From Microbacterium galbinum (GTDB taxonomy: Bacteria; Actinomycetota; Actinomycetes; Actinomycetales; Microbacteriaceae): 64,000 nucleotides of DNA. The stretch is from positions 1,860,001 to 1,924,000 of the forward strand of contig NZ_JAHWXM010000001.1 in the NCBI RefSeq assembly GCF_023091225.1, given 5' to 3'. The position numbers and the translations under genes are program-made. Of this stretch, positions 53,650 through 63,109 are shown piece by piece. The notes under the pieces were generated by a model. It did not search any database. It saw only the letters and a program-made list of their open reading frames with translations, and was not told the origin of the DNA. The number at the start of each line of letters is the position of its first letter. Position 1 is the stretch's first letter.

Positions 53650-54678
53650 TTACTGAGCGAGCGGCGCGGCCAGCAGGGCGAGGTAGTCGCTGAGACCCCA
53701 CGGGATCGACAGCGGCGACGGGTTGGCGGATGCCGCGATCGGGGTGGCATCGGGGAGGATCGCGATGCGTCCCTCGGCGATGGCCGGGATCTTCGACAGC
53801 AGCGGGTCGGCCTGCAGGGTCGCGATGAGCGACTCGTCGCCGTAGGTCGCGATCACGTCGACGTCGTCGAACTTCGCGGCGTCCTCGGCGCTCACCGACA
53901 GGTAGAACTCCTTGCTGTCGGCGGACTCCTCGACGATCGAGGGGAACGGCAGACCGAGGTCGTCGTGCAGGTAGCCGGGGCGCGTGTCGACGGCCGTGTA
54001 GTAGCCGATCTGGCTCAGGTCGGTCGGGTCGAAGAAGGCGAAGAGCACCTTCTTGTCCTTGAGGACGCTGTTCTCCTCGAGCGCCGCATCGGCGTCGGCG
54101 TGGAGGTCGTCGATGAGGGCCTGACCCTCCTCCTCGAGGCCGAGGGCCTTCGAGTTCATCTCGATCATCTCGTCGACCGGGGTGCCCCAGGCGATCTCGG
54201 GGTAGGCGACGACCGGAGCGATCTTGGAGAGGGTGTCGTACTCCTCCTGCGTCAGGCCGGAGTACGAGGCGAGGATGACGTCGGGGTTCGTGTCGGCGAC
54301 GGCCTCGTAGTCGATGCCGTCGGCCTCGTCGAAGAGCACCGGCTCTTCGCCGCCGAGCTCGTCGAGCTTCTCCTCGACCCAGGGCAGGATGCCGTTGTCG
54401 TCGTCGTCGCCCCAGCTGGCCTTGCTGAAACCGACCGGCACGATGCCGAGCGCCAGCGGCACCTCGTGGTTCGCCCAGGCGACCGTCGCCACGCGCTCGG
54501 GCTTGGACTCGATCGTGGTCTCGCCGTAGACGTGCTCGATCGTCACGGGGAAGGCGTCGTCGGAGGCCGGGTTGGCGCCGGCATCCGAACCGCTCTCGGA
54601 GGCGGACGTCGCGCAGGCCGTGAGGCTCAGCGCGAGTGCCGCGGCGGCACCGACGGCGAGGAGACGAGAAGTGCGCAC
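53650..54678 (-). CDS. Iron-siderophore binding lipoprotein (FecB/FepB type)
   Basis: A 342-residue lipoprotein with lipobox LTAC, Cys near residue 22, then a Ser/Ala linker. Family III binding-protein features: 'ERVATVAWANHEVPLALGIVP', in parts ERVATVAWANHE, VPLALGIVP; 'NPDVILASYSGLTQEEYDTL' and a long helix spanning the two lobes. It leads the operon behind two iron boxes. Confidence 0.93.
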   Translation of the reverse strand: MRTSRLLAVGAAAALALSLTACATSASESGSDAGANPASDDAFPVTIEHVYGETTIESKPERVATVAWANHEVPLALGIVPVGFSKASWGDDDDNGILPWVEEKLDELGGEEPVLFDEADGIDYEAVADTNPDVILASYSGLTQEEYDTLSKIAPVVAYPEIAWGTPVDEMIEMNSKALGLEEEGQALIDDLHADADAALEENSVLKDKKVLFAFFDPTDLSQIGYYTAVDTRPGYLHDDLGLPFPSIVEESADSKEFYLSVSAEDAAKFDDVDVIATYGDESLIATLQADPLLSKIPAIAEGRIAILPDATPIAASANPSPLSIPWGLSDYLALLAAPLAQ

Positions 54679-54727
54679 AGCAGATCCCTTCGGGTTGAGG
54701 AGGGGTGAGGCGCAGAGTCGCGCCGGT

Positions 54728-54772
54728 TTGGTAAGGCTGACCTAATGTAACCCGAAGTAAGGCGAACCTCAA
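54728..54772. promoter_or_regulatory. Two DtxR/IdeR-like iron boxes
   Basis: Box 1 (54728-54746) contains GTAAGGCTGACCTAA and box 2 (54754-54772) contains GTAAGGCGAACCTCA. Both match the half-site pattern of DtxR/IdeR operators (TTAGGTTAGCCTAACCTAA) best in the right half. They lie 50-95 bp before the binding-protein start, so iron should repress the operon. Confidence 0.75.
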
Positions 54773-54815
54773 TTCGGGTGGCCGCATCGTTACCCGTATT
54801 CCAGTGGTCCCCGAG

Positions 54816-54876
54816 CCGGTTCCTGAGCGAGCGGAGCTTGATCCGGTTCCTGAGCGAGCGGAGCGAGACGAAGGGC
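54816..54876. repeat. CTGAGCGAGCGGAGC repeat, one and a half tandem units
   Basis: CCGGTTCCTGAGCGAGCGGA occurs at 54816 and again at 54843; the second unit continues into GCGAGACGAAGGGC. Positions 54849-54876 are 28 bp identical to 20120-20147. It lies downstream of the cold shock gene and upstream of the iron operon. Confidence 0.8.
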
Positions 54877-54896
54877 CTCACCCCCGAAACGAAGAA

Positions 54897-54926
54897 GCCG
54901 GCCGGCTCCCGAAGGAGCCGACCGGC
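54897..54926 (-). terminator. Terminator of the cold shock gene
   Basis: GCCGGCCGGCTCC and GGAGCCGACCGGC form a 13-bp stem with a two-base internal mismatch and a four-base loop, 20 bp after the cold shock stop. Confidence 0.7.
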
Positions 54927-54945
54927 CTCATACGATCACGAGGGA

Positions 54946-55149
54946 TCAGAGGGGGCGAATGTTCGCAGCCTGCATGCCCTTGGGGCCGCGCTCAGCGTCG
55001 AATTCGACCTTCTGGTTCTCGCGCAGCTCCTTGAAGCCGCTTCCGGTGATCGCCGAGTAGTGGGCGAACAGGTCGTCGGTGCCGTCATCGGGAGCGATGA
55101 AGCCGAAGCCCTTTTCCGCGTTGAACCATTTCACAGTGCCAGTGGCCAT
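54946..55149 (-). CDS. Cold shock protein (CspA family)
   Basis: A 67-residue nucleic-acid chaperone. '[20 protein letters not shown]' carries RNP1 (KGFGFI) and '[10 protein letters not shown]' is RNP2. Length and sequence are classical. The 233 bp upstream hold no gene; an A-rich AAAGAAAGAAGAAAAC stretch directly before the ATG may serve as the ribosome-entry region, and part of the gap is probably the long csp leader. Confidence 0.97.
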   Translation of the reverse strand: MATGTVKWFNAEKGFGFIAPDDGTDDLFAHYSAITGSGFKELRENQKVEFDAERGPKGMQAANIRPL

Positions 55150-55382
55150 GTGTTTTCTTCTTTCTTTTTGATGTGGCCGCTGTTGTACACGGCCGCAGCA
55201 CCGCACCGGAGCATCCGATGGGTACAGGGTGACGCTCTCCGGCGAGGAGGCGTGAGATGAAGGTTTTTCGGAATCCGTGCCGAACCGATCGGCGCAGAAG
55301 TCGGATCCGTGTAGAGGGCCGCACACGTCTCGTGGAGATTCGCGGGCCGGTGATGAACGATCCCCCGGAAGGAGGAGCAAGG

Positions 55383-58289
55383 TCACCGTATCACGCCCGG
55401 TCGGGAGTTCACCTGGGCGGGCATGCGCGCACCCGCCGCGATGGCCGCCTCGGTGCGGCTGCTGACACCGAGCTTGCGCAGCACGGCCGAGACGTGCACG
55501 CTCACCGTCTTGACGCTGATGAAGAGCTGCTCGCCGATCTGGCGGTTGCTCAGCCCCTCGGCCAGGAGGTCGAGCACCTGCCGTTCGCGGGCGGTGAGCG
55601 CGTCGGGATCGGGAGCGGATGCCGTCGCCGCGCTGTCACCGCGCACCGGATCGAGCGAGAGCCCCGCCGCGTGCGCGAACGTCGTGACCGTGGTCGTGAG
55701 GCGGGCGTGGCCGAGCGTCCGCGCGATCGTCGCGGCTTCGGCCAGCAGCATCCCCGCCGCCGTTCGATCGCCCGTGCGCAGCAGCAGTCGCGCTCGCTCG
55801 AGACGAGTGATGACGCGGAACACGACGGGCACGTCGTCTCCCTCGGCCACGTCGATCGCTCGCTGCAACGCGGGGTCGGACGGCGACAGCAGCGCTTCGA
55901 CGATCGGCGACCACGAGTCGCCGAGCAGCTGAGCGGGCTGCGCCGCCCAGGCATCCGCCACCCGTTCCGACACCGCAGCGGTGTCGTCGCCCTCGGCGCG
56001 CAGCTCGGCGATGATCGCCGCCGCCTGCAGCAGCAGTCGCCTCTGGTGCAGCAGTACGGGGCCGTCGTCGTCGAGCATCACGACGATCTCGGCGAGCGCA
56101 CCGCGCAGGTCGCCCGCGCTCTCGGCCACGGCGACGGTCATCGTGATGAGGTCGTACCAGATCTGCCGCTCGGTCTGCCCGGTCTCGACGAAGGCCGGGC
56201 GCCACTCGCGCAGCATGTCGGCGGCCTCGGTCGACCGCCCGCGCCAGGCGAGTGCGCGCACCCGCGTCATGCTCGAGTACATGCGGAAGACCCGCAGCGC
56301 TCCCTGCCGGTGATCGCGCGACATCATCTCGTCGACCCGCTCGATCTCGCCGCGCTCGAACAGCGCGACCGACATGTTCTGCATCATGATCGAGCCCGAG
56401 CTGCGACCGACACCGAGAGATCGCGCGAGGGCGAGGCCTTCTTCGGCGATGAGCACCGCCTCGCCGTAGCGACCGAGCAGGGTGAGGGCATCGGAGTAGT
56501 TGACGCGGTAGCGCAGGTCGGCGTTGGAGCTGCGGGCGAGGTCACGCGCGCGGTCGAACTCCAGGATGCCGCCCGTGATGTCGCCCAGGTGTGCGAGTGA
56601 GACACCGTGCACGTTCGCCGCGATCGACATCTGATCGCGGTCGCCCGCACGGCTCGCGATCTGCTCGGCCTCGTCGGCGACGCGGAGCGCATCGCGCAGT
56701 CGCCCCGCGACCATGTAGCGGCTGGCGAGCTGATTGAGAACGGTGGCGTGCAGTGCATCGTCGCCGACCCGCGCCGCGAGGTCGAGTGCCTGCTCGGTGA
56801 GCGGGATCGCGCCGGGGCGGCCGAGGTTGGCGAGGTACTGCGCCTTGTCGCGCAGCAGACGGGCATGGAGCCTCGGCGCGACGGTCTCGGGGTCGATCTC
56901 GTCGAGTGCGGCGCTGATCACGGCGAGTGCGCGTTCGCCGTCACCGGCGTTGCGGAGCACCGATCCGAGCGTCTGCAACAGGTCGACGTGCGAGAGTCCG
57001 GCGACGGTCGCGGCGTCGGGCACGCTCGGCCAGATCTCGAGCGCGAGCTCGCCGAAGCGCGCGGCGGCCGCGAACGCGAAGCGCCCCTTCGCATCGCGCA
57101 TCGCGTCGATCGAGGCGAGGAGCGCGCGCGGTTCGTCCTGCGCGAGGTGCCAATGGTGCGCGAGCGAGGCGGTGTCGACGCCGTCGGTTCCGTCGCGCTG
57201 CGCCTCGAGCGCCTCGGCGTAGGCGCGGTGCAGCCGAGACCGCTCACCGGGCAGGAGGTCGTCGTGCACGGCCTCGCGCAGCAGCGCATGCCGGAACCGG
57301 TAGAGGTCGGAATCGATCACCAGGATGCCGCCGCGCGCCGCCTCGCGGATCGCCTCGTCGAGCCGATCCTCGGGCAGCCCCGCCAGCGTCGACAGCAGCG
57401 GGTGCGAGAGGGGGCGCTCGGCTCCCGAGGCGACCTGCACCACCCGCTGCGCGTCGTCGCCGAGGCGATCGAAGCGGGTGAGGAGCACGTCGCGCAGACC
57501 GTCGGGCAGCGGACCCGTCGTGCAGTCGGCGATCTCCTCGACGAAGAACGGCACTCCCTCGGCGCGCTCCTGCATGCGGGCGAGAGCACCGTCGGAGACC
57601 GAGCGACCGGTGAGCTGCTCGGCCAGGGCGCGCACGGCGTCGCCGTCGAGCCGCGGCAGAGTCACCCGTTCGATCAGGCGGGACCGCGTCGCCTCGACGA
57701 TGAACCGGCTCACGGCATCGCCCCGGCGCACGTCGTCGCTGCGGCAGCTGAGCAGCAGGAGCACCCGGCCCCGCGCGAGGGTGCGCAGCAGGAAGGAGAG
57801 GAGCGCGAGCGTCGACTCGTCGGCCCAGTGCAGGTCTTCGATCACGAGCACCTGCGGGGCCACCTCGGCCGCGGTCTCGATGAGCGTGGCGATCGCGTCG
57901 CGCAGGCGGTCGGGGCTCGTACGCGCCCGGTCGGCGGGCTCGTCGACGAGTTCGGGCAACAGCATGCCGAGGGCCTCGGCACCGACGCCGACGGCCTCGC
58001 GCACGCGTTCGGCGCCCAGGTGCCCCACGATCGAGCGCAGGATCGCCGTGAGCGGCCCGTAGGCGGTGCGGGCCGCGCCGAGATCGAGGCACCAGCCCAC
58101 GTGCACGTCGGCGCGCGTCGAGACCTCGGTCGCGAACTCGCGCAGCAGCCGCGACTTGCCGATACCGGCCTCGCCGTCGATCAGCACACCGACCGGGACC
58201 CCGTCGGCCGCACCCTCGAAGAGCCGGCGCACGAGGCCGATCTCGGCTTCGCGCCCGACCATCGCGGAGCTCGGCGCGAAGGAGGACAT
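55383..58289 (-). CDS. Large LuxR-family regulator (LAL/MalT-like)
   Basis: A 968-residue ATP-binding regulator. Walker A 'GEAGIGKS' is at residues 39-46 and Walker B '[13 protein letters not shown]' near 152. A long helical TPR-like sensor region follows, and a C-terminal LuxR HTH ('[20 protein letters not shown]', '[15 protein letters not shown]'). LAL proteins respond to ligands or partner proteins and switch on catabolic or secondary-metabolic genes. No target is evident beside it. Confidence 0.93.
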   Translation of the reverse strand: MSSFAPSSAMVGREAEIGLVRRLFEGAADGVPVGVLIDGEAGIGKSRLLREFATEVSTRADVHVGWCLDLGAARTAYGPLTAILRSIVGHLGAERVREAVGVGAEALGMLLPELVDEPADRARTSPDRLRDAIATLIETAAEVAPQVLVIEDLHWADESTLALLSFLLRTLARGRVLLLLSCRSDDVRRGDAVSRFIVEATRSRLIERVTLPRLDGDAVRALAEQLTGRSVSDGALARMQERAEGVPFFVEEIADCTTGPLPDGLRDVLLTRFDRLGDDAQRVVQVASGAERPLSHPLLSTLAGLPEDRLDEAIREAARGGILVIDSDLYRFRHALLREAVHDDLLPGERSRLHRAYAEALEAQRDGTDGVDTASLAHHWHLAQDEPRALLASIDAMRDAKGRFAFAAAARFGELALEIWPSVPDAATVAGLSHVDLLQTLGSVLRNAGDGERALAVISAALDEIDPETVAPRLHARLLRDKAQYLANLGRPGAIPLTEQALDLAARVGDDALHATVLNQLASRYMVAGRLRDALRVADEAEQIASRAGDRDQMSIAANVHGVSLAHLGDITGGILEFDRARDLARSSNADLRYRVNYSDALTLLGRYGEAVLIAEEGLALARSLGVGRSSGSIMMQNMSVALFERGEIERVDEMMSRDHRQGALRVFRMYSSMTRVRALAWRGRSTEAADMLREWRPAFVETGQTERQIWYDLITMTVAVAESAGDLRGALAEIVVMLDDDGPVLLHQRRLLLQAAAIIAELRAEGDDTAAVSERVADAWAAQPAQLLGDSWSPIVEALLSPSDPALQRAIDVAEGDDVPVVFRVITRLERARLLLRTGDRTAAGMLLAEAATIARTLGHARLTTTVTTFAHAAGLSLDPVRGDSAATASAPDPDALTARERQVLDLLAEGLSNRQIGEQLFISVKTVSVHVSAVLRKLGVSSRTEAAIAAGARMPAQVNSRPGVIR

Positions 58290-58378
58290 GCCTTCATCGT
58301 GCCACTCCCCTCCGACATCCGCCGGGCTCGCCCGATCACCGGCGCCGGGCCGGTCTCGGCGCAGTGCGACGACCGGAT

Positions 58379-58657
58379 TCACCGGGCCGCGACCGGCTCG
58401 CGCGGCACACCGGCGGCGCGGCTGCGTACGGGTGCTGCATCCGTCGTCGAGCCCTGCGGGGCGGGCACCCGACGCCGGCCACGCACGACAGGAAGTGCGC
58501 TCGCCCGATGCCCCAGCATCCGCCCGATCACGCCCACCGGGCGCGGCACGATCTGGTCGGCGTGCTCGCGGATCGACCGGCGCCGTTCGATCGCCCGCTC
58601 CCGCTGCTGCTGCTCGAATGCAGTGACCACCTGGTGCGAATAGGTCTGCTCGTACAT
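58379..58657 (-). CDS. Small hypothetical protein
   Basis: A 92-residue, very basic protein starting 'MYEQTYSHQVVTAFEQQQRE', with a helical N-half and an Arg/Pro-rich C-half. A GAGGAGG ribosome site precedes the ATG. It has no membrane segment. A palindrome (58668-58691) lies just upstream. Function unknown; the long basic tail suggests nucleic-acid contact, but that is only a guess. Confidence 0.65.
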   Translation of the reverse strand: MYEQTYSHQVVTAFEQQQRERAIERRRSIREHADQIVPRPVGVIGRMLGHRASALPVVRGRRRVPAPQGSTTDAAPVRSRAAGVPREPVAAR

Positions 58658-58667
58658 GACGCCTCCT

Positions 58668-58691
58668 CGTTGTCGATATCCCTAGACAACG
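58668..58691. promoter_or_regulatory. Palindromic operator candidate upstream of the small basic protein
   Basis: CGTTGTC (58668-58674) and GACAACG (58685-58691) form a 7-bp inverted repeat with a 10-bp spacer, 10 bp before the start codon. On the minus strand it reads GTTGTCTAGG..., sharing TTGTCTAG with the site at 48054-48080. Confidence 0.5.
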
Positions 58692-58739
58692 CTCTGAGGC
58701 CCCCTCACGACATCGGACGGATTCCCTATCTTCGGCCGA

Positions 58740-58818
58740 CCCACCCCCTTATGCGCCAGCCACCCCCTCCTGCACGGGGCAGAAGGGGGTGGCTGGACTG
58801 CAGAGGGGTGGCTCGGCG
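58740..58818. repeat. Intergenic palindromic element, AGCCACCCCC family, copy 2
   Basis: CCAGCCACCCCCTCCTGC (58756-58773) pairs with GCAGAAGGGGGTGGCTGG (58779-58796), one mismatch. Outer blocks CCACCCCCTT and CAGAGGGGTGGCTC match those of the copy at 10784-10858. It lies directly 3' of the SRPBCC gene. Confidence 0.85.
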
Positions 58819-58834
58819 ATCGAGCCCGCGTACG

Positions 58835-59290
58835 TCAGGCGTCGACGTCGCCCCGCCACTCGCCGGTCTCGACGCCGCGGCTCTCGATGAAGCGCTTGAA
58901 GTTCTCGAGATCCTTCTTGACGGCGTGCGTACCGACGCCGAGCAGGGCGCCGACCTTCTCGATCATGCCCTCGGGCTCCCAGTCGATCTGCACGGTGACG
59001 CGCGTCGAGATGTCGGTGAGCTTGTGGAAGGTGACCACGCCCGCGTGCTCGGTGTCGCCGCCGATGCTGTTCCAGGCGACGCGCTCGTCGGGGTGCTGCT
59101 CGGTGATCTCGGCGTCGAACTCGCGCTCCGCGCCGCCGACCTTCACCTTCCACCGCGTGTGCGTGTCATCGCGCTGGGTGATGGACTCGACCTCGTCGAG
59201 GAACTTCGGAAAGCTCTCGAACTGCGTCCACTGGTTGTACGCCGTCCGCACGGGAACGTCGACGTCGATGGTCTCGATGATCTGCACCAT
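58835..59290 (-). CDS. SRPBCC family (cyclase/dehydrase-like) protein
   Basis: A 151-residue START-like protein. The start 'MVQIIETIDVDVPVRTAYNQ' and 'WTQFESFPKFLDEVESI' are typical of the polyketide cyclase/dehydrase subgroup. It has a hydrophobic cavity fold and no recognised catalytic residues. A GGAGG-type ribosome site lies upstream. Its ligand is unknown. Confidence 0.92.
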   Translation of the reverse strand: MVQIIETIDVDVPVRTAYNQWTQFESFPKFLDEVESITQRDDTHTRWKVKVGGAEREFDAEITEQHPDERVAWNSIGGDTEHAGVVTFHKLTDISTRVTVQIDWEPEGMIEKVGALLGVGTHAVKKDLENFKRFIESRGVETGEWRGDVDA

Positions 59291-59388
59291 GTGTTGCCTC
59301 CTTGTGGGTCTTCTCCCATTCAGGGGGCTCGGCGGCGGCACGGCGATGGGGTTGACATCGTTCGTCCGCCGGCGGATGCTGCGGACGC

Positions 59389-60444
59389 CTAGGCGTGCAG
59401 CAGGTGCGCGCGCGCCGACGGACGCGGCACGTCGGGCGAGAGGATCGCGAGCACGCGCACGAGGGTCGTCATCCAGAGCAGCCCGAGACCGACGGCCATC
59501 GCCTCGAGCGCGGTCATCGTGATGAGACCGAACACCGCGAACAGCACGAACGCGACCGTGACCAGGGCCCCCACCCCGATCGTGGTGATGCTCAGTGCGC
59601 GCGGCGCCCCGGGCACGACGATCGCCGTCACGGTCATCGACGCCGCGAAGAACAGGAGCGTGATGGGCGCCACGATGTTGTGCGCGTCGGGGAACCGGTG
59701 CAGCGGCAGCAGGCCCACCCCGGCGAGCGCGAACCCGGTGACGATCCACAGTCCCGAGGTGACCGCGATGCGTCCGAGCGCCGGGTCTCCGAGGATGCGG
59801 TGCAGGTCGCGGCCGATGTACGCGCCGACCGTGCCGACCAGCGCACCGGCGACGACCAGGGTGCCGTTGAACGCCCAGGCGTCGTCGCCCATGCCGAGCT
59901 GCGAGAAGTTGATCTCCCACCACCGGGGGTCGGCGGCGGTCACCATCGCGAAGAGGGTGCCGATCACCAGATAGCCGAACAGGATGCTCGACAGGTCGGC
60001 CGTGCGCAGCCCGATGCCCGCGGCGAAGGCGAAGCGTCCGCCCACGGCCGCGGCGAACCCGGTGACGAGGGCGCCGCCGACGAGCGTCAGCTCGAGGCCC
60101 TGCAGCCCGATCGCCAGCACCTGGGTGCCGAGGAGCACACCCATCCCCGCGACACCGGCGAAGGCGACGGTGAGGGCGATCGCCGAAATATCGGTGATGA
60201 TGCGCTGCCAGCGCGGCATCGGCGCGGTCTCGTTCCGGCGATGCCGGAGGGTGCTCACGACGAAGGCGCCGCCGGCGATGACACCGGCGGCGGAGGCGGC
60301 GGGAAGCGCCAGGGAGCCGGAGCCGATGAGCATCCGAGGCTCGGGGCCCAGCAGCAGGAAGCCGGCGGAGGTGCCGAGCACGAAGCAGACGACCGTGGCC
60401 CAGACCGCGACGGTCTCGCCGCGCAGCCGTTGTCCCTGGTCCAT
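59389..60444 (-). CDS. DUF998 membrane protein
   Basis: A 351-residue protein with about ten helices. 'PRWWEINFSQLGMGDDAWAF' followed by 'NGTLVVAGALVGTVGAYIG' is typical of actinobacterial DUF998 proteins, whose function is unknown. It is divergent from the FUSC gene over 111 bp. Confidence 0.8.
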   Translation of the reverse strand: MDQGQRLRGETVAVWATVVCFVLGTSAGFLLLGPEPRMLIGSGSLALPAASAAGVIAGGAFVVSTLRHRRNETAPMPRWQRIITDISAIALTVAFAGVAGMGVLLGTQVLAIGLQGLELTLVGGALVTGFAAAVGGRFAFAAGIGLRTADLSSILFGYLVIGTLFAMVTAADPRWWEINFSQLGMGDDAWAFNGTLVVAGALVGTVGAYIGRDLHRILGDPALGRIAVTSGLWIVTGFALAGVGLLPLHRFPDAHNIVAPITLLFFAASMTVTAIVVPGAPRALSITTIGVGALVTVAFVLFAVFGLITMTALEAMAVGLGLLWMTTLVRVLAILSPDVPRPSARAHLLHA

Positions 60445-60454
60445 GGGTACATCG

Positions 60455-60469
60455 AACCACTAACTGGTT
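60455..60469. promoter_or_regulatory. Weak palindrome in the DUF998/FUSC divergent region
   Basis: AACCA-ctaac-TGGTT, followed by a GGTATAT box at about 60475-60481. The pair could be an operator plus -10 region shared by the two divergent membrane-protein genes. Short, so support is low. Confidence 0.3.
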
Positions 60470-60555
60470 ACGCCGGTATATCAGCAATTGGTCGAAGCAT
60501 CCACCCGTTCCCGCGCACACCCCGAGAAGCGGCACTCCGGGACTACCGTGGGGAC

Positions 60556-61593
60556 ATGCGCATTCCCGCCGCGATCCGCGCCAGCCAGCGATCCCCGCTG
60601 CTGCAGGTCGTGAAATCCGCAGCGGCGACCATCGCCTCCTGGCTCATCGCCGGATGGGTCTTCCCCTCGCAGTTGCCCGTGTTCGCCGCGATCGCCGCCC
60701 TCCTCGTCGTGCAGCCGAGCGTCAACCAGTCGCTCTCGAAGGCCCTCGAGCGCAGCATCGGCGTGATCGCGGGCGTCGTGATCGCGATGGGCTTGGGTCT
60801 GCTCCTCGGCTCGCCGAGCTGGATCGTTCTGCTCGCGATCGTCGTCGCGATGCTCGTGGCGTGGATCTTCCGCGCCTCCCCCGGCACCGGCAACCAGGTC
60901 GCGATCTCGGCCATGCTCGTGCTCGCCCTCGGCTCGTCGAGCCCCGAGTACGCGTTCGCCCGCATCATCGAGACGCTCATCGGCGTCGCGATCGGCATCG
61001 TCGTGAACGCCCTGATCGTGCCGCCCGTGCTCGTGGCCCCCGCGCGTCACCACCTCGGCCTGCTCGGTGCCGAGCTCGCGGCGAGCCTCGACCGGCTGGC
61101 CGACGCTCTCCCGAACCCGCAACCTCCGGCACGGATGCAGGAGCTGATGCTCGAGGCCCGCCTGCTGCGCCCGATGAAGGATGCCGCGGATGCCGCGATC
61201 GCGGCGGGCGAGGAATCGCTCACCCTCAATCCCCGCAGATCCACGCACCGAGCGGATCTGCGGGAGATGCGCGCGCTGCTCGAACGGCTGTCGCCGATCG
61301 TCACCCAGGTGATCGGGATGACCCGCGCCTACGCCGACCACTACGACGACTCGATCGGCGAGGAACCCGCGGTGATCGCCATCGCCGAGCAACTTCGACG
61401 AGCCGGGCACGACGTGCGCCTCGCCGTGCAGATCGCCGATGTCGCCCCCGAACCCGAGACGCTGACCTCCGCCATCCCGGCCCTCACCGCGCCGCTCGTG
61501 ATCCGGCCGCCGTCGAGCCAGCACTGGATCCTCATCGGATCGCTCATGGAGGATCTCCGCCGTATCCGCGGCGAGCTCGTCGACGACGAGTGA
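60556..61593 (+). CDS. FUSC-family (aromatic acid exporter-like) membrane protein
   Basis: A 345-residue protein. About six N-terminal helices include 'AIAALLVVQPSVNQSLSKAL', typical of the FUSC/ArAE group, followed by a cytoplasmic helical domain of about 170 residues. Related proteins export aromatic acids or other organic anions. The substrate here is unknown. Confidence 0.87.
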   Translation: MRIPAAIRASQRSPLLQVVKSAAATIASWLIAGWVFPSQLPVFAAIAALLVVQPSVNQSLSKALERSIGVIAGVVIAMGLGLLLGSPSWIVLLAIVVAMLVAWIFRASPGTGNQVAISAMLVLALGSSSPEYAFARIIETLIGVAIGIVVNALIVPPVLVAPARHHLGLLGAELAASLDRLADALPNPQPPARMQELMLEARLLRPMKDAADAAIAAGEESLTLNPRRSTHRADLREMRALLERLSPIVTQVIGMTRAYADHYDDSIGEEPAVIAIAEQLRRAGHDVRLAVQIADVAPEPETLTSAIPALTAPLVIRPPSSQHWILIGSLMEDLRRIRGELVDDE

Positions 61594-61648
61594 TCCGGCG
61601 GCGGCATCCGGACGTCGGAATGTCCGCCGCGCGGCCTACTCTGGTCCC

Positions 61649-62314
61649 ATGAGCGACGTCACCCTCGACCGGGCGCTCGCCGAACTCGCCGCCCTCGAAG
61701 ATCCGAAGATGCGCGCGGCCAACGAGAAGCGCGGCGACGACCACGGCATGAACCTGAGCCGCCTGCGCGCGCTGGCGAAGACCATCAAGATCGACCACCC
61801 GCTCGCGCAGGAGCTGTGGGCGACGGGCGAGACGCCCGCCCGTCTGCTCGCTCTCCTCGTCTGCCGCCCGAAGGACTTCAGCGCCGACGAACTCGACGCC
61901 ATGCTGCGCGAGACCGATCCGCCGAAGGTCAACGACTGGTTCGTGAACTACGTCGCCAAGAAGAGCCCGCTCGCCGAGGAGATGCGCCTGCGCTGGTTCG
62001 ACGACGCCGATCCGACGGTCGCTGCGGCGGCCTGGTCGCTCACCTCGGTGCGGGTCGTCAAGGACCCCGACGGCCTCGACCTCGACCGTCTGCTCGATCT
62101 GATCGAGGCGCAGATGAAGGATGCCCCGGCACGGCCGCAATGGTCGATGAACGAGACGCTCGCGCAGATCGGCATCCATCATCCGGATCTGCGCGAGCGC
62201 GCCCTCGCGATCGGCGACCGCCTGCAGGTGCTCGCCGACTACCCGACGGCACCCGGCTGCACCTCTCCGTTCGCCCCGATCTGGATCGGCGAGATGGTGC
62301 GGCGAGCCGGCTGA
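61649..62314 (+). CDS. DNA alkylation repair enzyme (AlkD-like)
   Basis: A 221-residue all-helical HEAT-repeat protein of the AlkD/AlkC superfamily, which removes alkylated bases. Helical repeats with 'LWATGETPARLLALLVCRP' and 'VNDWFVNYVAKKSPLAEEM' are visible. The exact catalytic Asp/Trp set of AlkD is not clear, so activity is inferred. Confidence 0.82.
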   Translation: MSDVTLDRALAELAALEDPKMRAANEKRGDDHGMNLSRLRALAKTIKIDHPLAQELWATGETPARLLALLVCRPKDFSADELDAMLRETDPPKVNDWFVNYVAKKSPLAEEMRLRWFDDADPTVAAAAWSLTSVRVVKDPDGLDLDRLLDLIEAQMKDAPARPQWSMNETLAQIGIHHPDLRERALAIGDRLQVLADYPTAPGCTSPFAPIWIGEMVRRAG

Positions 62315-62355
62315 TCCGATGCCGCGCTTCCGCGCCCTCTGATTACGCTGGAGGA

Positions 62356-63069
62356 ATGAGCACCCACATCGCGGCGGAGCCCGGTCAGATCGCCCCCATC
62401 GTCCTCTTCCCCGGCGACCCGCTGCGGGCCAAGTGGATCGCCGAGACCTTCCTGGATGACCCCGAGCTCTACTCCGAGACCCGCGGGATGCTCGGTTTCA
62501 CCGGTACCTGGCAGGGCCACCGCGTCTCGGTGCAGGGTTCGGGCATGGGCCAGCCCTCGATGGCGATCTACGCGAATGAGCTGTTCGACTCGTACGACGT
62601 GCAGACGATCGTGCGCGTGGGCTCGTGCGGTGCGCTGACCGAGAAGCTCAAGGTGCGCGACATCATCATCGCGAACGCCGCGAGCACCGACTCGGGCATC
62701 AACCGGGTGCGCTTCCACGGACTCGACTACGCCCCCGTCGCCGACTTCGCCCTGCTGCGCGCGGCGGTCGAGGCGAGCGAGAGCGAAGAACTCGATTCGG
62801 CCGTGCACGTGGGCCAGCTGTTCTCGAGCGACCAGTTCTACAGCACGCGTCCCGAGCTCACGGAGCCCTTCGTGAAGCACGGCATCCTCGGCGTCGAGAT
62901 GGAGGCCGCGGGCCTCTACACGCTCGCCGCCTTCCACGGCCGCCGCGCGCTCGCGATCTGCACGGTCTCCGACCACATCGTCACGGGCGAGGAGACCACG
63001 GCGCAGGAGCGCGAGCAGACCTTCGGCGACATGATCCGCATCGCGCTGCGCGCCGCGACCTCGGTCTGA
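62356..63069 (+). CDS. deoD: Purine-nucleoside phosphorylase DeoD
   Basis: A 237-residue enzyme cleaving purine nucleosides with phosphate. Motifs: 'LFPGDPLRAKWIAETFLDD' near residue 16, 'VGSCGAL' near 90, 'GVEMEAAGLYTLAA' near 178 and catalytic Asp in 'CTVSDHIVTGEE'. Length is normal for the bacterial hexameric type. A GGAGG site precedes the ATG. Confidence 0.96.
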   Translation: MSTHIAAEPGQIAPIVLFPGDPLRAKWIAETFLDDPELYSETRGMLGFTGTWQGHRVSVQGSGMGQPSMAIYANELFDSYDVQTIVRVGSCGALTEKLKVRDIIIANAASTDSGINRVRFHGLDYAPVADFALLRAAVEASESEELDSAVHVGQLFSSDQFYSTRPELTEPFVKHGILGVEMEAAGLYTLAAFHGRRALAICTVSDHIVTGEETTAQEREQTFGDMIRIALRAATSV

Positions 63070-63109
63070 GGCATCGACCGCCCGCGCCGGATGGGATGAT
63101 CGAAGCACC

